Shown: positions 9,642-20,845, counted from the first letter of the stretch. The stretch is DNA of 64,000 nt from Euzebyella marina (GCF_014855515.1 NZ_JACYFK010000001.1:2046001-2110000); one strand, 5' to 3'. Program-made: numbers and translations. Notes: generated by a model not told the origin, from the letters alone.

Positions 9642-9746
9642 TTTTTAGGTCTTAACCGATTATTTCAGAAGGTGGTCTATTCTAATCTATGTATTCTTGG
9701 TTATTGGCTATTTTCGTCTTTTATGCTTTAGGTAACCGTTATTGCT

Positions 9747-11186
9747 ATGATTGGTCTTAAATTCTCATCTCACTTATTTTTTTCAAAGTTTAAATTTTTG
9801 GTGCTAATGCTGCTCGTCATTGTTGCGGCATGTAAATCGGATAATGGCAGCGATGCCCCAAGTGATTTGGACTCGGATGGTGATGGAATAAGCGATGAGC
9901 AGGAGACTTTGAACGGTACCAATAAGAACAACCCTTGTGACCCCAAACCAAGTTCTGGATATACGGGTTATGATGCGAACAATACAGTTTGGTTGGCGGC
10001 CGATTGCGATACCGATGGTGTCACCAATGCACAAGAGCTTACCGATGGTACTGATCCTTTTGTCAACGAGCAAAGGGATTCAGATGGTGATGGGGTTGCC
10101 GACTTTCAAGAAGATGCTGATGGTACCGATAAGAATGACCCATGCGACCCGGTTCAAAATGAGAATTATGAGGGCTACAATTCGGGTAATAGTACTTGGG
10201 CCAATTCAGATTGTGATGGTGATGGAGTAAATAATGGAGATGAAGTATCTGCAAGCACTAATCCCTATCTTGACGATACGGTTTTTGCGATAGCCGAATT
10301 TTTACCGAAGTTGTCAGAACTGCAAATTTTTAGGGGTAACGTATCTGATTTAATTCCACACAGTACTACCCATGAATATAGTTTGAGTACCCCTCTGTAT
10401 TCTGATTATGCCCTTAAATTCCGAACTATTTCCTTGCCAGAAGGTGGTCAGATGACCTACAATGGAGATGGATTATTGCAATTTCCCGATGGTTCTGTAA
10501 TCACAAAAACTTTTTATTATTTAAATGATGAGCGAAATCCGTCTGCCGGTAGAAAGTTGATTGAAACACGATTGCTTATAAAAAATAATGGAGTATGGAG
10601 CATGGGTAACTATCTCTGGAACGAAGAACAGACAGATGCTACTTTCTCCAATAGTGCGCCTGTAGTTTCAGTTAACTGGATCGATAACAATGGGCAGTCG
10701 CAGTCGGTATACTATCAGGTGCCGTTTTCAATTAACTGTACCCAATGTCATGAGGTGGGCAATACATCTATACCCATCGGACCGAAAGCTAGAAACTTGA
10801 ATTTTGTATTCAAGGGAGAAAACCAACTGCAATATTTTATTGATAAAGGGTTGCTTGCCGGTGCCCCACAGCTATCGGAAATTGATGCTTTACCTGCTTG
10901 GGATGACCTTTCTTTCTCTCTTGAAGAACGGGCCAGAGCTTACATTGATGTGAATTGCGCCCACTGTCATCAACCGGGCGGGCTCCATAATTCGAATACG
11001 ACCGGCCGGCCTGATTTTCGATTCGAAATATCTGCAGGGGGAGCAACCTTTGGTGGTTTTGAAGAGGATATCAAGAGCAGAACGTCAACATTGCCGGCCT
11101 ACGGACCATCGATGCCACTAATAGGTATTACCGAAATTCACACGGAAGGAATAGACCTTATTCATGAGTATATGGATAGTCTGTAA
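9747..11186 (+). CDS. SO2930-family diheme c-type cytochrome lipoprotein with thrombospondin type-3 repeats
   Basis: A 479-residue lipoprotein with lipobox VAAC near residue 29. Residues about 35-175 are acidic Ca-binding repeats of the thrombospondin type-3 kind (DSDGDGISDEQE, DCDTDGVTNAQE, DSDGDGVADFQE, DCDGDGVNNGDE). The remainder matches the SO2930 / HNE_0200 (TIGR03806) family: L.TPLYSDYALKFR, FPDGSVITKTFYY, LIETRLLI and WNEEQTDA. Two CxxCH heme sites follow, CTQCH at residues 331-335 and CAHCH at 404-408. The family is exported and redox-active, but its electron partner is not known to me. It stands alone between the barrel gene and an OmpA-family gene. Confidence 0.88.
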   Translation: MIGLKFSSHLFFSKFKFLVLMLLVIVAACKSDNGSDAPSDLDSDGDGISDEQETLNGTNKNNPCDPKPSSGYTGYDANNTVWLAADCDTDGVTNAQELTDGTDPFVNEQRDSDGDGVADFQEDADGTDKNDPCDPVQNENYEGYNSGNSTWANSDCDGDGVNNGDEVSASTNPYLDDTVFAIAEFLPKLSELQIFRGNVSDLIPHSTTHEYSLSTPLYSDYALKFRTISLPEGGQMTYNGDGLLQFPDGSVITKTFYYLNDERNPSAGRKLIETRLLIKNNGVWSMGNYLWNEEQTDATFSNSAPVVSVNWIDNNGQSQSVYYQVPFSINCTQCHEVGNTSIPIGPKARNLNFVFKGENQLQYFIDKGLLAGAPQLSEIDALPAWDDLSFSLEERARAYIDVNCAHCHQPGGLHNSNTTGRPDFRFEISAGGATFGGFEEDIKSRTSTLPAYGPSMPLIGITEIHTEGIDLIHEYMDSL

Positions 11187-11248
11187 TCCATGCCATAGGG
11201 CCAGCATTCCAATATTTTCTATTTTTAGGGCACGTACTTTTTTCGGAA

Positions 11249-12382
11249 ATGCCAGCCATGCACCCTAAGTTAGTTGTTAGTTTTAGCTTTCTCTGTTTGA
11301 AAGCACTGTTTGTGTATTCACAAAATTTAGTACCCAATCCTAGTTTTGAGATATATAAAAGTTGTCCTGAGCGATTGGGCAATCTTCATTCTGATGTGGC
11401 CCATTGGTCGGCCCCTACAAGCGGTTCGACTGATTATTTTAATGGGTGTAGCACTGCTATGGGTACGCCAGAGAACTTTAATGGAGCTCAAGCGGCCAAC
11501 TTTGGGGTAGGGTATGCGGGTATGTATTTTTATGCTCCGGAAGATTATCGAGAGTACTTACAAGTGAAATTGACGCACCCTCTCGTAAAAGGAAAAAAGT
11601 ACGAAGTGTCTTTTTATGTGAGTCTTGCCGAACGTTCTGATTTTGCTATTAAAGAGTTCGGGGTTCTTTTTGCTAAAGACTCGTTATGGGCAAAAATTAC
11701 CAAAGAACTTTCAAAAAGAAAATTGTACCAGCAAGCGAACAATAAGTACAATGCTTTAGAGATAGGTTATAGCAATTTTTATTCCGATACCCAAGACTGG
11801 ATCTTGGTTCACACTCAATTCGAGGCAAAGGGTTCTGAGCGTTATCTCATACTAGGTAATTTCAAGAGCAATAGTAGAACTAGACTGTTTAAGACCAAGA
11901 AAAATGCCAAGCAGGGAGCTTATTATTATGTTGATATGATTTCGGTAACACCTTCGAATGTAAATGGAAACGGAGACTTGGTCGTGAAGAATGATATAAA
12001 TCCCCATCAAACCATTCAGTTGGGTAAAGCCCAAGTTTTTCAGAATGTTCTTTTTCTTTTTAATGAATCGTACTTATCGAAAGAAGCAAGAGGTGAGCTG
12101 CAATCTGTATCGGATTATTTGCGTGAGAATAGAGAATATATTATTACTATTAGGGGCTTTACCGATAACCAAGGTTCAAAGAAGCATAATCAAAACCTTT
12201 CGACTCGAAGGGCCAAAACCGTCGCTCGATTTCTTACGGATATGGGCCTTTCTAAAAAACGAATCAAATGGTACGGTTACGGGGCGGAAAATCCGATAGC
12301 CGACAATCTTACTGAAGAGGGTAGGGCGCTAAATAGAAGGGTGGAGTTCTTAATTGAAGCCCCACCCTTTGATACTGATTAA
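11249..12382 (+). CDS. OmpA-family protein with N-terminal carbohydrate-binding-like domain
   Basis: A 377-residue protein with a signal peptide of about 25 residues; a second ATG at 11258 is an equally good start. The first part (LVPNPSFEIYKSCP through residue about 230) is a beta-sandwich type seen in Bacteroidota surface proteins and reminiscent of carbohydrate-binding modules. The C-terminal 110 residues are an OmpA peptidoglycan-binding domain with TIRGFTDNQGS, LSTRRAKTVARFL and RALNRRVEFLIE, including the Asp and Arg that hold meso-diaminopimelate. It probably links an outer-membrane or surface structure to peptidoglycan. Transcribed after the diheme gene with a 62-base gap; a shared transcript is possible. 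Confidence 0.87.
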   Translation: MPAMHPKLVVSFSFLCLKALFVYSQNLVPNPSFEIYKSCPERLGNLHSDVAHWSAPTSGSTDYFNGCSTAMGTPENFNGAQAANFGVGYAGMYFYAPEDYREYLQVKLTHPLVKGKKYEVSFYVSLAERSDFAIKEFGVLFAKDSLWAKITKELSKRKLYQQANNKYNALEIGYSNFYSDTQDWILVHTQFEAKGSERYLILGNFKSNSRTRLFKTKKNAKQGAYYYVDMISVTPSNVNGNGDLVVKNDINPHQTIQLGKAQVFQNVLFLFNESYLSKEARGELQSVSDYLRENREYIITIRGFTDNQGSKKHNQNLSTRRAKTVARFLTDMGLSKKRIKWYGYGAENPIADNLTEEGRALNRRVEFLIEAPPFDTD

Positions 12383-12394
12383 AATAATTGATTT

Positions 12395-13186
12395 TTAGTA
12401 ATCGGAATATTCAGTTGGGTACAATAATAACTTATCGGCCTTATTCATGTTATTCTGATACTTAGGTTCGTTTTTCAATACGCCCCACTTATCAGAACCG
12501 AAAAAAGCTTCCCATTTGGCATCTCTTGTTTTCATATCAGGAAATGTAGTCATGTACATAAGGTTAGGCATACTATCCCCTGAAATAACTTCTGCATAAA
12601 AAACGGCGTTGAAATCCAATGATTCAAATAACTCGACTTCCCCACCAGCATTGAACATATCTACTTTATTCAGATAGGTTGCTTCCGTTGGCGATTCATA
12701 ACTTCTTAGTTCGTAAACCCTGTCTTTTCTGGGGCCAGTCAGTTTCGAGGCTTCCATTTTGGGCATTTCGGCAAAAGCACGCATTAAAACCGAGTTGATT
12801 CGTTGGTAGGGCGGGTTGTCAAATGCAGCATTGATGTAATCGGTACCAGCCTTTTGGTAGGTTGGATCATTGGCCAATTTACTATCAAGACCTTCGAATT
12901 CGCCTAAATCATTAAACGGAATCAAAACAAAAATTTTATCGGCGATTAGATAGTTGTTAGGCCTAAATTTAAAGACCCCTACATCTTTGATTCCTGCCTT
13001 TTTAAGGGCGGGTAGAAAGGCATCTTTGAGGTACGCATCCATTCTAGATTCTTGGGCTTCATCTTTAAGGGTGTAGGTCTTGAGTTGGTAGTACTGTCTT
13101 TTTGCCTGTTGGGCCGTTAAGCTGTTGGAATAAAATAATACAGCAAATAAAAGGGTAAACGATTTAATGATAATTGAAGTTTTCAT
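12395..13186 (-). CDS. Exported NIPSNAP-family protein
   Basis: I placed the start at 13186 because it begins a clean signal peptide (MKTSIIIKSFTLLFAVLFYSNSLTAQ); the frame extends 15 codons upstream without improving it. Two NIPSNAP-type ferredoxin-like domains follow, the first beginning YYQLKTYTLKD and the second VYELRSYESPTEATYLNKVDMF. The family is widespread and its biochemical role is poorly known. An exported copy with two domains is common in Bacteroidota, often near metabolic genes. It converges on the OmpA-family gene with 12 bases between stops. The domain call is good; function is unknown. Confidence 0.83.
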   Translation of the reverse strand: MKTSIIIKSFTLLFAVLFYSNSLTAQQAKRQYYQLKTYTLKDEAQESRMDAYLKDAFLPALKKAGIKDVGVFKFRPNNYLIADKIFVLIPFNDLGEFEGLDSKLANDPTYQKAGTDYINAAFDNPPYQRINSVLMRAFAEMPKMEASKLTGPRKDRVYELRSYESPTEATYLNKVDMFNAGGEVELFESLDFNAVFYAEVISGDSMPNLMYMTTFPDMKTRDAKWEAFFGSDKWGVLKNEPKYQNNMNKADKLLLYPTEYSDY

Positions 13187-13311
13187 ATAGTAGTTTTGGT
13201 TTGAAGAGTATCCAAACTTAATGAAGATCACTCATAAAACCTATTGTCGGCTACTCGGCGACCATTGATATCATAAAACTCTTATCTTTAGTTATATTAA
13301 AACATTTTCCT

Positions 13312-13737
13312 ATGAAAAGTAAAACGCTTAAAATTCTTCTTTTCGGCTTGTGCTGTATCGGTTTTGGTTCCTCTACTTCTGTGGCCAATGATAATTCTAA
13401 AACCATGTTTTATGGCTATGCTGATATTCAAACAATAGTCAATGACCTGGTAGGTATTTGGCAGTACACTGTCGATAATGCCCCGCCAGAATACAGTAAA
13501 GGTGTAATTGTTATCAAGAATGAGACAGATTCATATGCTGTTGAGGTTCAAATACCCGCCGGCACTTTGCAAGGCTCCAACGTTAATGTTGATGGTTCCC
13601 AAATCAGTTTCGAACTAAATATCGAAGGAACTGTTTTTACAGTAAAACTGATTGCCGATGGCGATACTATTTCTGGGGAGAGTTTTTCGTATGATGGGTC
13701 GTACGGCATTTCAGGAACCCGAGTTAAACCACAATAA
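13312..13737 (+). CDS. Small secreted beta-rich protein of unknown function
   Basis: A 141-residue protein with a signal peptide (MKSKTLKILLFGLCCIGFGSSTSVA). The mature part, LVGIWQYTVDNAPPEYSKG then a run of short strands ending SYDGSYGISGTRVKPQ, suggests a small beta-barrel or lipocalin-like fold that begins with the common 'GIWQY' opening. I do not recognise the family. The amidohydrolase starts 13 bases downstream on the same strand, so the two are likely cotranscribed. Confidence 0.7.
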   Translation: MKSKTLKILLFGLCCIGFGSSTSVANDNSKTMFYGYADIQTIVNDLVGIWQYTVDNAPPEYSKGVIVIKNETDSYAVEVQIPAGTLQGSNVNVDGSQISFELNIEGTVFTVKLIADGDTISGESFSYDGSYGISGTRVKPQ

Positions 13738-13750
13738 TCGACTTTTTTTG

Positions 13751-15367
13751 ATGCATAGATTTGTACTGATTCTTTTTGTGTTATTTCTTTCTTGTAACCA
13801 AGAAAAGGAAGTGGTCGATTTAATCATCGTCAATGCCAAAATCTATACTGTTGATAATGATTTTTCAGTTGCAGAGGCATTTGCTGTTAAGGATGGAAAA
13901 TTTATAGAAATAGGTACTTCTGAGGAAATTGAGGAAAAATACCGGTCTGAGAAAAGAGTAGATGCCGAAGGCAAAGCAATCACTCCGGGCCTCATTGATG
14001 CCCATTGCCATTTTTATGCTTTGGGCCTTAATCAGCAAACGGTTGATTTGACCGGTACTAAAAGCTATGTGGAGGTTCTTCAAAGAGTAAAGGATTTTCA
14101 AGCTAAGAACCAGAAACAATTTATAGTTGGTAGAGGATGGGACCAAAATGATTGGCCGGTTAAGGAGTTTCCTGACAAGAAGGAGCTTGATGAACTCTTT
14201 CCTGATACTCCGGTGGTATTGGGACGAATAGACGGTCACGCCCTTTTGGTCAATTCAGCAGCTTTGGATCTTGCTAAAATTGATGAGAGCACAAGAGTAA
14301 CCGGTGGCGAAATTGTAAGAGGGAAGAATGGTCTTTCGGGCGTTCTTATCGATAACCCTATGAATCTAATCGAAAAGGTCATTCCTGAAAATTCCCTTAG
14401 TACAAGAATAAAAGCTTTGAAAGATGCAGAAAGTATTTGTGTCGGCTATGGGTTGACAACCGTTAATGACGCCGGTATTGACCGCTCTACTATAGAGCTT
14501 ATCGATAGCTTGCAACAGGCCGGGGAACTTTCCATTAGGGTTTATGCGATGATCAGCAATAATGAAGATGATGTTGATTATTTTATTTCTCAGGGCCCAT
14601 TAAAAACAGAAAGGTTGAATGTTCGATCTGTCAAAGTATACGGAGATGGGGCATTAGGCTCAAGAGGAGCAGCCCTAAAAAAAGAATATTCTGATAAGCA
14701 AGGTCATTTTGGCGCTATGGTAACCCCTGTCGATGCGATTGGTGAATTGGCCCAAAAGATGGCGAAATCGGAATTTCAAATGAATACCCATGCCATCGGT
14801 GATTCGGCCAACGCTGTCGTGTTGAGGGCTTACAAAGATGCTCTGGGTAATCAAAAGGACAGGCGATGGAAAATTGAGCATGCACAGGTGATAGACGAAA
14901 TTGATTTCAATTTTTTTGAGGAAGGCATAATTCCTTCGGTTCAGCCTACACATGCTACAAGTGATATGTATTGGGCAGAAGACCGATTGGGGCATCAGCG
15001 GATAGAGGGTGCTTATGCATATAAAACACTCTTGGATAAGGCGGGCATAATCGCATTGGGTACTGATTTTCCCGTGGAACAGGTAAGTCCGTTTCTGACC
15101 TTTTATGCGGCTGTTGCGAGAAAAGACTTAGAAGACTATCCAGAAGGCGGTTTTCAAAAACAGGATGCCTTGACCCGTGAGGAAGCCCTAAGGGGCATGA
15201 CTATCTGGGCGGCCTATTCTAATTTTGAGGAGAATGAAAAGGGTAGTATAGAGAATGGGAAGTTTGCCGATTTTGTCATTTATGATAAAGATATGATGAC
15301 CATTACGTTAAGTGAAATACCTTCGGTAAAAGCCCAGCAAACCTATATAGGCGGAAAACTTCAATAA
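13751..15367 (+). CDS. YtcJ-like metal-dependent amidohydrolase, lipoprotein
   Basis: About 538 residues. I start at the ATG at 13751, which gives a lipoprotein signal peptide (MHRFVLILFVLFLSC); the frame remains open upstream but that portion overlaps the preceding gene. The amidohydrolase-3 fold is marked by LIIVNAKIYTVD, GKAITPGLIDAHCHFY (the HxH metal ligands), VYGDGALGSRGAAL, MNTHAIGD, WKIEHAQVI and ALGTDFPVE with the metal-binding aspartate. YtcJ relatives hydrolyse N-acyl or imide bonds; substrate is not predictable. A strong terminator follows at 15371-15400. The lipid anchor would place it in the periplasm or on the outer membrane. Confidence 0.88.
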   Translation: MHRFVLILFVLFLSCNQEKEVVDLIIVNAKIYTVDNDFSVAEAFAVKDGKFIEIGTSEEIEEKYRSEKRVDAEGKAITPGLIDAHCHFYALGLNQQTVDLTGTKSYVEVLQRVKDFQAKNQKQFIVGRGWDQNDWPVKEFPDKKELDELFPDTPVVLGRIDGHALLVNSAALDLAKIDESTRVTGGEIVRGKNGLSGVLIDNPMNLIEKVIPENSLSTRIKALKDAESICVGYGLTTVNDAGIDRSTIELIDSLQQAGELSIRVYAMISNNEDDVDYFISQGPLKTERLNVRSVKVYGDGALGSRGAALKKEYSDKQGHFGAMVTPVDAIGELAQKMAKSEFQMNTHAIGDSANAVVLRAYKDALGNQKDRRWKIEHAQVIDEIDFNFFEEGIIPSVQPTHATSDMYWAEDRLGHQRIEGAYAYKTLLDKAGIIALGTDFPVEQVSPFLTFYAAVARKDLEDYPEGGFQKQDALTREEALRGMTIWAAYSNFEENEKGSIENGKFADFVIYDKDMMTITLSEIPSVKAQQTYIGGKLQ

Positions 15368-15370
15368 ATA

Positions 15371-15400
15371 AAAAACCGAGGTATGAAGCCTCGGTTTTTT
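15371..15400. terminator. Bidirectional intrinsic terminator
   Basis: An 11-bp stem (AAAAACCGAGG with CCTCGGTTTTT) flanks a short loop, with A and T runs on both sides. It lies between the convergent amidohydrolase and DUF2911 genes and can serve both. Confidence 0.88.
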
Positions 15401-15421
15401 AAAATTATCCAATTCTGTTAT

Positions 15422-15970
15422 TTACATTTTGGTAAAACTGATAGGTACGGCAACTCTTGTTTTGTCCCAACCCATTACTAAGTTAGCACCGTCTTCGGCA
15501 TCTTCAAATGCGATTGAAAATTCTTCTAAAGAACTACCATCGGCTTTGCTAGGTACTTTTACCCTTGCTACGTCAGCTCCTTCCTCATAGGAATAAGCCC
15601 CCCATTGGTTAAGATTTTTGTTTAGAATCACTGTCCACTCACCATTTCCTGGTACAGTGAACAAAGAATAAATACCGGCCTTGATATCTTTCCCTCCAAA
15701 TGTGGCATCGGTGTAAAACTGAATTTCGGCAGCTTCATTGGCACCGGTTCGCCATACTTTACCTGCTGGTGCCAGCTCGGCCAATGACCTTCCTTTTAGT
15801 TGGGGTCTGCTGTAAATGACCCTGACCGTTTTATTCGATATTTTGTAATCGTTGGGGTAAGAGGCCATGTCCATAGGGCTCTTGTCAAGACCACTAAATT
15901 TTTGGGCAGTAGCTTCGACCGTAAAAATCATGGCAAAGGCCAGAATTGCAATAAATGATAGGTTTTTCAT
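15422..15970 (-). CDS. DUF2911-domain secreted protein
   Basis: A 182-residue protein with signal peptide MKNLSFIAILAFAMIFTVEATAQ. The body carries the DUF2911 signature run: VIYSRPQLKGRSL, GKVWRTGANEAAEIQF, AGIYSLFTVPG and NLNQWGAYSY. The family is common in Bacteroidota and has no established function. Full length for the family. It ends at the bidirectional terminator it shares with the amidohydrolase. Confidence 0.88.
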   Translation of the reverse strand: MKNLSFIAILAFAMIFTVEATAQKFSGLDKSPMDMASYPNDYKISNKTVRVIYSRPQLKGRSLAELAPAGKVWRTGANEAAEIQFYTDATFGGKDIKAGIYSLFTVPGNGEWTVILNKNLNQWGAYSYEEGADVARVKVPSKADGSSLEEFSIAFEDAEDGANLVMGWDKTRVAVPISFTKM

Positions 15971-16152
15971 AATCGTGAGAATGTTTTGAATAAAACTAGT
16001 TAGTTAACAATATATACTTTACTAAAGAGTCGTTAAAATTAATTCATCTTACAAAAAGTTCGATTATTACTAGAATAATTAATTTACCATTTCAATATGT
16101 TGATATAATTGCTTAAAAAGTTTTTATGTGTAATCTAAAATAGAAATGTGTT

Positions 16153-16170
16153 TTATAATTGAAATTATAA
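16153..16170. promoter_or_regulatory. Perfect AT-rich palindrome in the asnB leader
   Basis: TTATAATT-GA-AATTATAA is an 8-2-8 inverted repeat ending 39 bases before the asnB ATG. It could be a dimeric-regulator operator. The flanking 239-base region is very AT-rich, so chance is a real alternative. Confidence 0.3.
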
Positions 16171-16209
16171 GTCCATCTTTGCTTTCAAATTACTAATAAT
16201 TACAATGAT

Positions 16210-17880
16210 ATGTGCGGAATTGTATGTGCCTTTGATTTAAAGGAAAGTTCAGAAGCCTTAAGGCCACAGTTGCTTGAGATGTCTAAAAAAGTTAGACATC
16301 GTGGACCGGATTGGAGTGGTATTTATGCAGATGAGAAAGCTATCTTGGCTCATGAGCGTTTGGCCATTGTAGACCCGGCATCGGGTAAACAGCCTTTGTT
16401 CAGTGAAGATGGTAAACTTGTTTTAGCGGCCAATGGTGAGATATATAACCATAGAGAGTTGCGAAAGCAATTTGAGGGTAAATACAATTTCAAGACCGAA
16501 TCTGATTGTGAGGTTATCTTGGCATTGTATCAAGAAAAGGGAGCTTCGTTTATAGATGAGATGAACGGTATTTTCGGTTTTGCAATTTATGATGCCGAGA
16601 ACGATTCTTATTTTATAGCTCGTGACCATATGGGAATTATTCCCCTGTATATCGGGTGGGATCAGAACGGTACTTTTTATGTTGCTTCTGAGTTAAAAGC
16701 ACTGGAAGGTACTTGTTCAAAGATTGAACTATTTCCTCCCGGTCATTACCTTCATAGCGATGATGGCGAGTTTAAAAGATGGTATTCACGTGACTGGATG
16801 GAATATGATGCAGTAAAGGAAAATGAGACCAGTATTCAAAAAATAAAGGAAGCCCTAGAGGCGGCAGTGCACCGTCAATTAATGTCTGATGTACCCTATG
16901 GGGTTTTATTGTCAGGAGGGCTTGATTCTTCGGTTACTTCTGCCATTGCCAAAAAATATGCGCAAAAGAGAATCGAGTCAGGGGACACGGCCGATGCTTG
17001 GTGGCCTCAACTACATTCATTTTCCGTAGGTCTAGAAGGTTCTCCTGATTTGGCTGCGGCACAAAAAGTGGCCGACCATATCGGTACGGTGCATCACGAG
17101 ATTAAATTTACCATTCAAGAAGGTTTAGATGCCATTAAAGATGTTATCTACAACCTAGAGACCTATGATATCACTACCATTCGTGCGTCTACACCTATGT
17201 ACCTAATGGCACGTGTCATTAAATCGATGGGTATCAAAATGGTACTTTCGGGTGAAGGTGCAGATGAGCTTTTCGGTGGTTATCTATACTTTCATAAGGC
17301 GCCTAACGCCCAAGAGTTTCATGAGGAAACGGTTAGAAAGTTAAGCAAGTTGCATATGTACGACTGCTTGAGAGCCAATAAATCTTTGGCTGCTTGGGGT
17401 ATTGAAGGTAGGGTTCCGTTTTTAGATAAAGAGTTTATTGATGTAGCGATGAGCATCAATCCTCAAGATAAAATGATCAACGGAGAGCGTATGGAGAAGT
17501 GGGTTGTGCGTAAAGCTTTCGAAGATTACCTTCCGGCAAGCGTTGCATGGAGACAGAAAGAGCAATTCTCTGATGGAGTTGGTTACAGTTGGATCGATAC
17601 TTTGAAAGAAATCGTAAATGCCGAAGTAAGCGACGAGCAATTGTCCAACGCTAAATATCGTTTCCCTATTCAAACTCCAACATCAAAAGAAGAGTTTTAC
17701 TATCGATCGATATTCGAATCTCACTTTCCTTCAGATGCAGCGGCATTGAGCGTTCCGCAAGAAGCGTCGGTAGCCTGTAGCACACAAATTGCACTGGAGT
17801 GGGATGAAGCGTTCAAGAATATGAACGACCCGTCTGGTAGAGCTGTGGCCAAAGTGCACACAGATGCCTACGTCAAATAA
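16210..17880 (+). CDS. asnB: Asparagine synthetase B (glutamine-hydrolysing)
   Basis: A 556-residue enzyme starting MCGIVCAFD, so Cys2 becomes the N-terminal nucleophile of the class-II glutaminase domain (residues 2 to about 185). The synthetase domain has the PP-loop SGGLDSS at residues 235-241 and LSGEGADELFGGYLYF, which binds ATP and the beta-aspartyl intermediate. It makes asparagine from aspartate, glutamine and ATP. Length agrees with the family. Transcribed alone, with its own leader and a terminator at 17908-17940. Confidence 0.96.
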   Translation: MCGIVCAFDLKESSEALRPQLLEMSKKVRHRGPDWSGIYADEKAILAHERLAIVDPASGKQPLFSEDGKLVLAANGEIYNHRELRKQFEGKYNFKTESDCEVILALYQEKGASFIDEMNGIFGFAIYDAENDSYFIARDHMGIIPLYIGWDQNGTFYVASELKALEGTCSKIELFPPGHYLHSDDGEFKRWYSRDWMEYDAVKENETSIQKIKEALEAAVHRQLMSDVPYGVLLSGGLDSSVTSAIAKKYAQKRIESGDTADAWWPQLHSFSVGLEGSPDLAAAQKVADHIGTVHHEIKFTIQEGLDAIKDVIYNLETYDITTIRASTPMYLMARVIKSMGIKMVLSGEGADELFGGYLYFHKAPNAQEFHEETVRKLSKLHMYDCLRANKSLAAWGIEGRVPFLDKEFIDVAMSINPQDKMINGERMEKWVVRKAFEDYLPASVAWRQKEQFSDGVGYSWIDTLKEIVNAEVSDEQLSNAKYRFPIQTPTSKEEFYYRSIFESHFPSDAAALSVPQEASVACSTQIALEWDEAFKNMNDPSGRAVAKVHTDAYVK

Positions 17881-17907
17881 AAAAGTTATGTGTTTGTTAT
17901 AATATGG

Positions 17908-17940
17908 CCCCGTCAGTCGATTGCTGACGGGGTTTTATTT
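17908..17940 (+). terminator. Intrinsic terminator of asnB
   Basis: Perfect 9-bp stem CCCCGTCAG / CTGACGGGG with a 7-base loop followed by a T-rich tail. Confidence 0.9.
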
Positions 17941-18009
17941 TTTGTACTTGCAAAAGGGTAATTTTCCACAATATTTGTTGATAACTTAGAGGTTAATAAA
18001 GTGCTAAAA

Positions 18010-18041
18010 CCCTATATTCTATAGGGTATTCCGTATATTTG
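18010..18041 (+). promoter_or_regulatory. gyrB promoter -7 box with overlapping palindrome
   Basis: TATATTTG at 18034-18041 matches the Bacteroidota -7 consensus TAnnTTTG and lies 40 bases before the gyrB ATG. Just upstream is the perfect palindrome CCCTATATTCTATAGGG (18010-18026), placed where the -33 region and spacer should be. No clear TTG -33 element is present, which suggests either a supercoiling-sensitive promoter or a regulator-dependent one. Confidence 0.5.
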
Positions 18042-18066
18042 CGAGATTGCCAAAAATTAAGTCTAA

Positions 18067-20037
<1,971 letters not shown>

Positions 20038-20060
20038 ACTTGACTGAAATTATTTAAAAT

Positions 20061-20095
20061 AAAAAGCCGCCATCGAAAATTGATTGCGGCTTTTT
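20061..20095 (+). terminator. Intrinsic terminator of gyrB
   Basis: AAAAAGCCGC pairs with GCGGCTTTTT around a 15-base loop. The A/T flanks would also let it act for the convergent lipoprotein gene. Confidence 0.85.
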
Positions 20096-20119
20096 CGCGT
20101 ATTTGAACCTAGTATAAAA

Positions 20120-20497
20120 TTATTCTTTGGTGGCAAATGTGTTTCCTTGGGCGTCGGCCAAAACTGAGCTTCCGCTGACCGATTGCATTGATACATGTTC
20201 TTCGGGCATGTCAGTACCAGGGTATGTTATAGTGTACACATTGTCCTCCATACTCCATTTAAAGTCGGTTTTGAACGTGATGGAACCATTTGTTTTTTCG
20301 TGATACCTACCTAAATAAGCGTCGTTGAAGATCCATTCTTGTCTAATGGTTTGTTGTTTGGCAGTAGTACTGGCTGCTTTTACTTCCACATCCGTCCAAA
20401 TGCCAATAACTTCATCATTGTTTTCGGGAATTCGGGAGCAGTTACTTGCCAAAACGATGGCAACGATGCCGAGCAATGAAAAAAGCTTTTTCATCAT
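20120..20497 (-). CDS. Small lipocalin-like lipoprotein
   Basis: I start at 20497 (MMKKLFSLLG), which gives a signal sequence leading to a possible lipobox cysteine (VLASNCS; asparagine before the cysteine is unusual). About 125 residues. The mature chain begins EVIGIWTDVEVKA and has alternating short strands (EWIFNDAYLGRY, FKWSMEDNVYTITYPG), typical of the small lipocalin-like proteins of Flavobacteriaceae. Function unknown. It is isolated, with 348 bases to the divergent mdh gene. Confidence 0.7.
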   Translation of the reverse strand: MMKKLFSLLGIVAIVLASNCSRIPENNDEVIGIWTDVEVKAASTTAKQQTIRQEWIFNDAYLGRYHEKTNGSITFKTDFKWSMEDNVYTITYPGTDMPEEHVSMQSVSGSSVLADAQGNTFATKE

Positions 20498-20845
20498 GTA
20501 GGTTTTTTTGATTCGGGGTTTATACATTCTAGAACGGTACTTTCTCGACGGCTATTATTAAAATTCGATGTACGGTACCTTTTTGCTTTTATCTTCGTTG
20601 AACGGTGTTAATTTTTAACAAGAATGCATTTCATCGATGCTTTTCCTCGGATCGGAAATATGAGAATTAGCTATGTTTTTAAATCGGTATTCCTTTAAGA
20701 TTCATTATTTTTGAAATCTTTCGATTTACGGGCTGTTGAAATGAAATTTTCACTTTGAAACGAGGTGATTTTGTCTGATATCACATCTGTGTTACTCGAA
20801 AGAAAATTGAACAAATAAATACTGTTAAACTATAAAAAAGTAAAC
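20498..20845. other. Divergent intergenic region before mdh
   Basis: AT-rich, 348 bases. TATTTTTG at 20706-20713 matches the -7 consensus but lies 133 bases before the mdh ATG and has no TTG at suitable distance. I see no RNA gene, repeat or convincing small ORF here. Confidence 0.5.
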
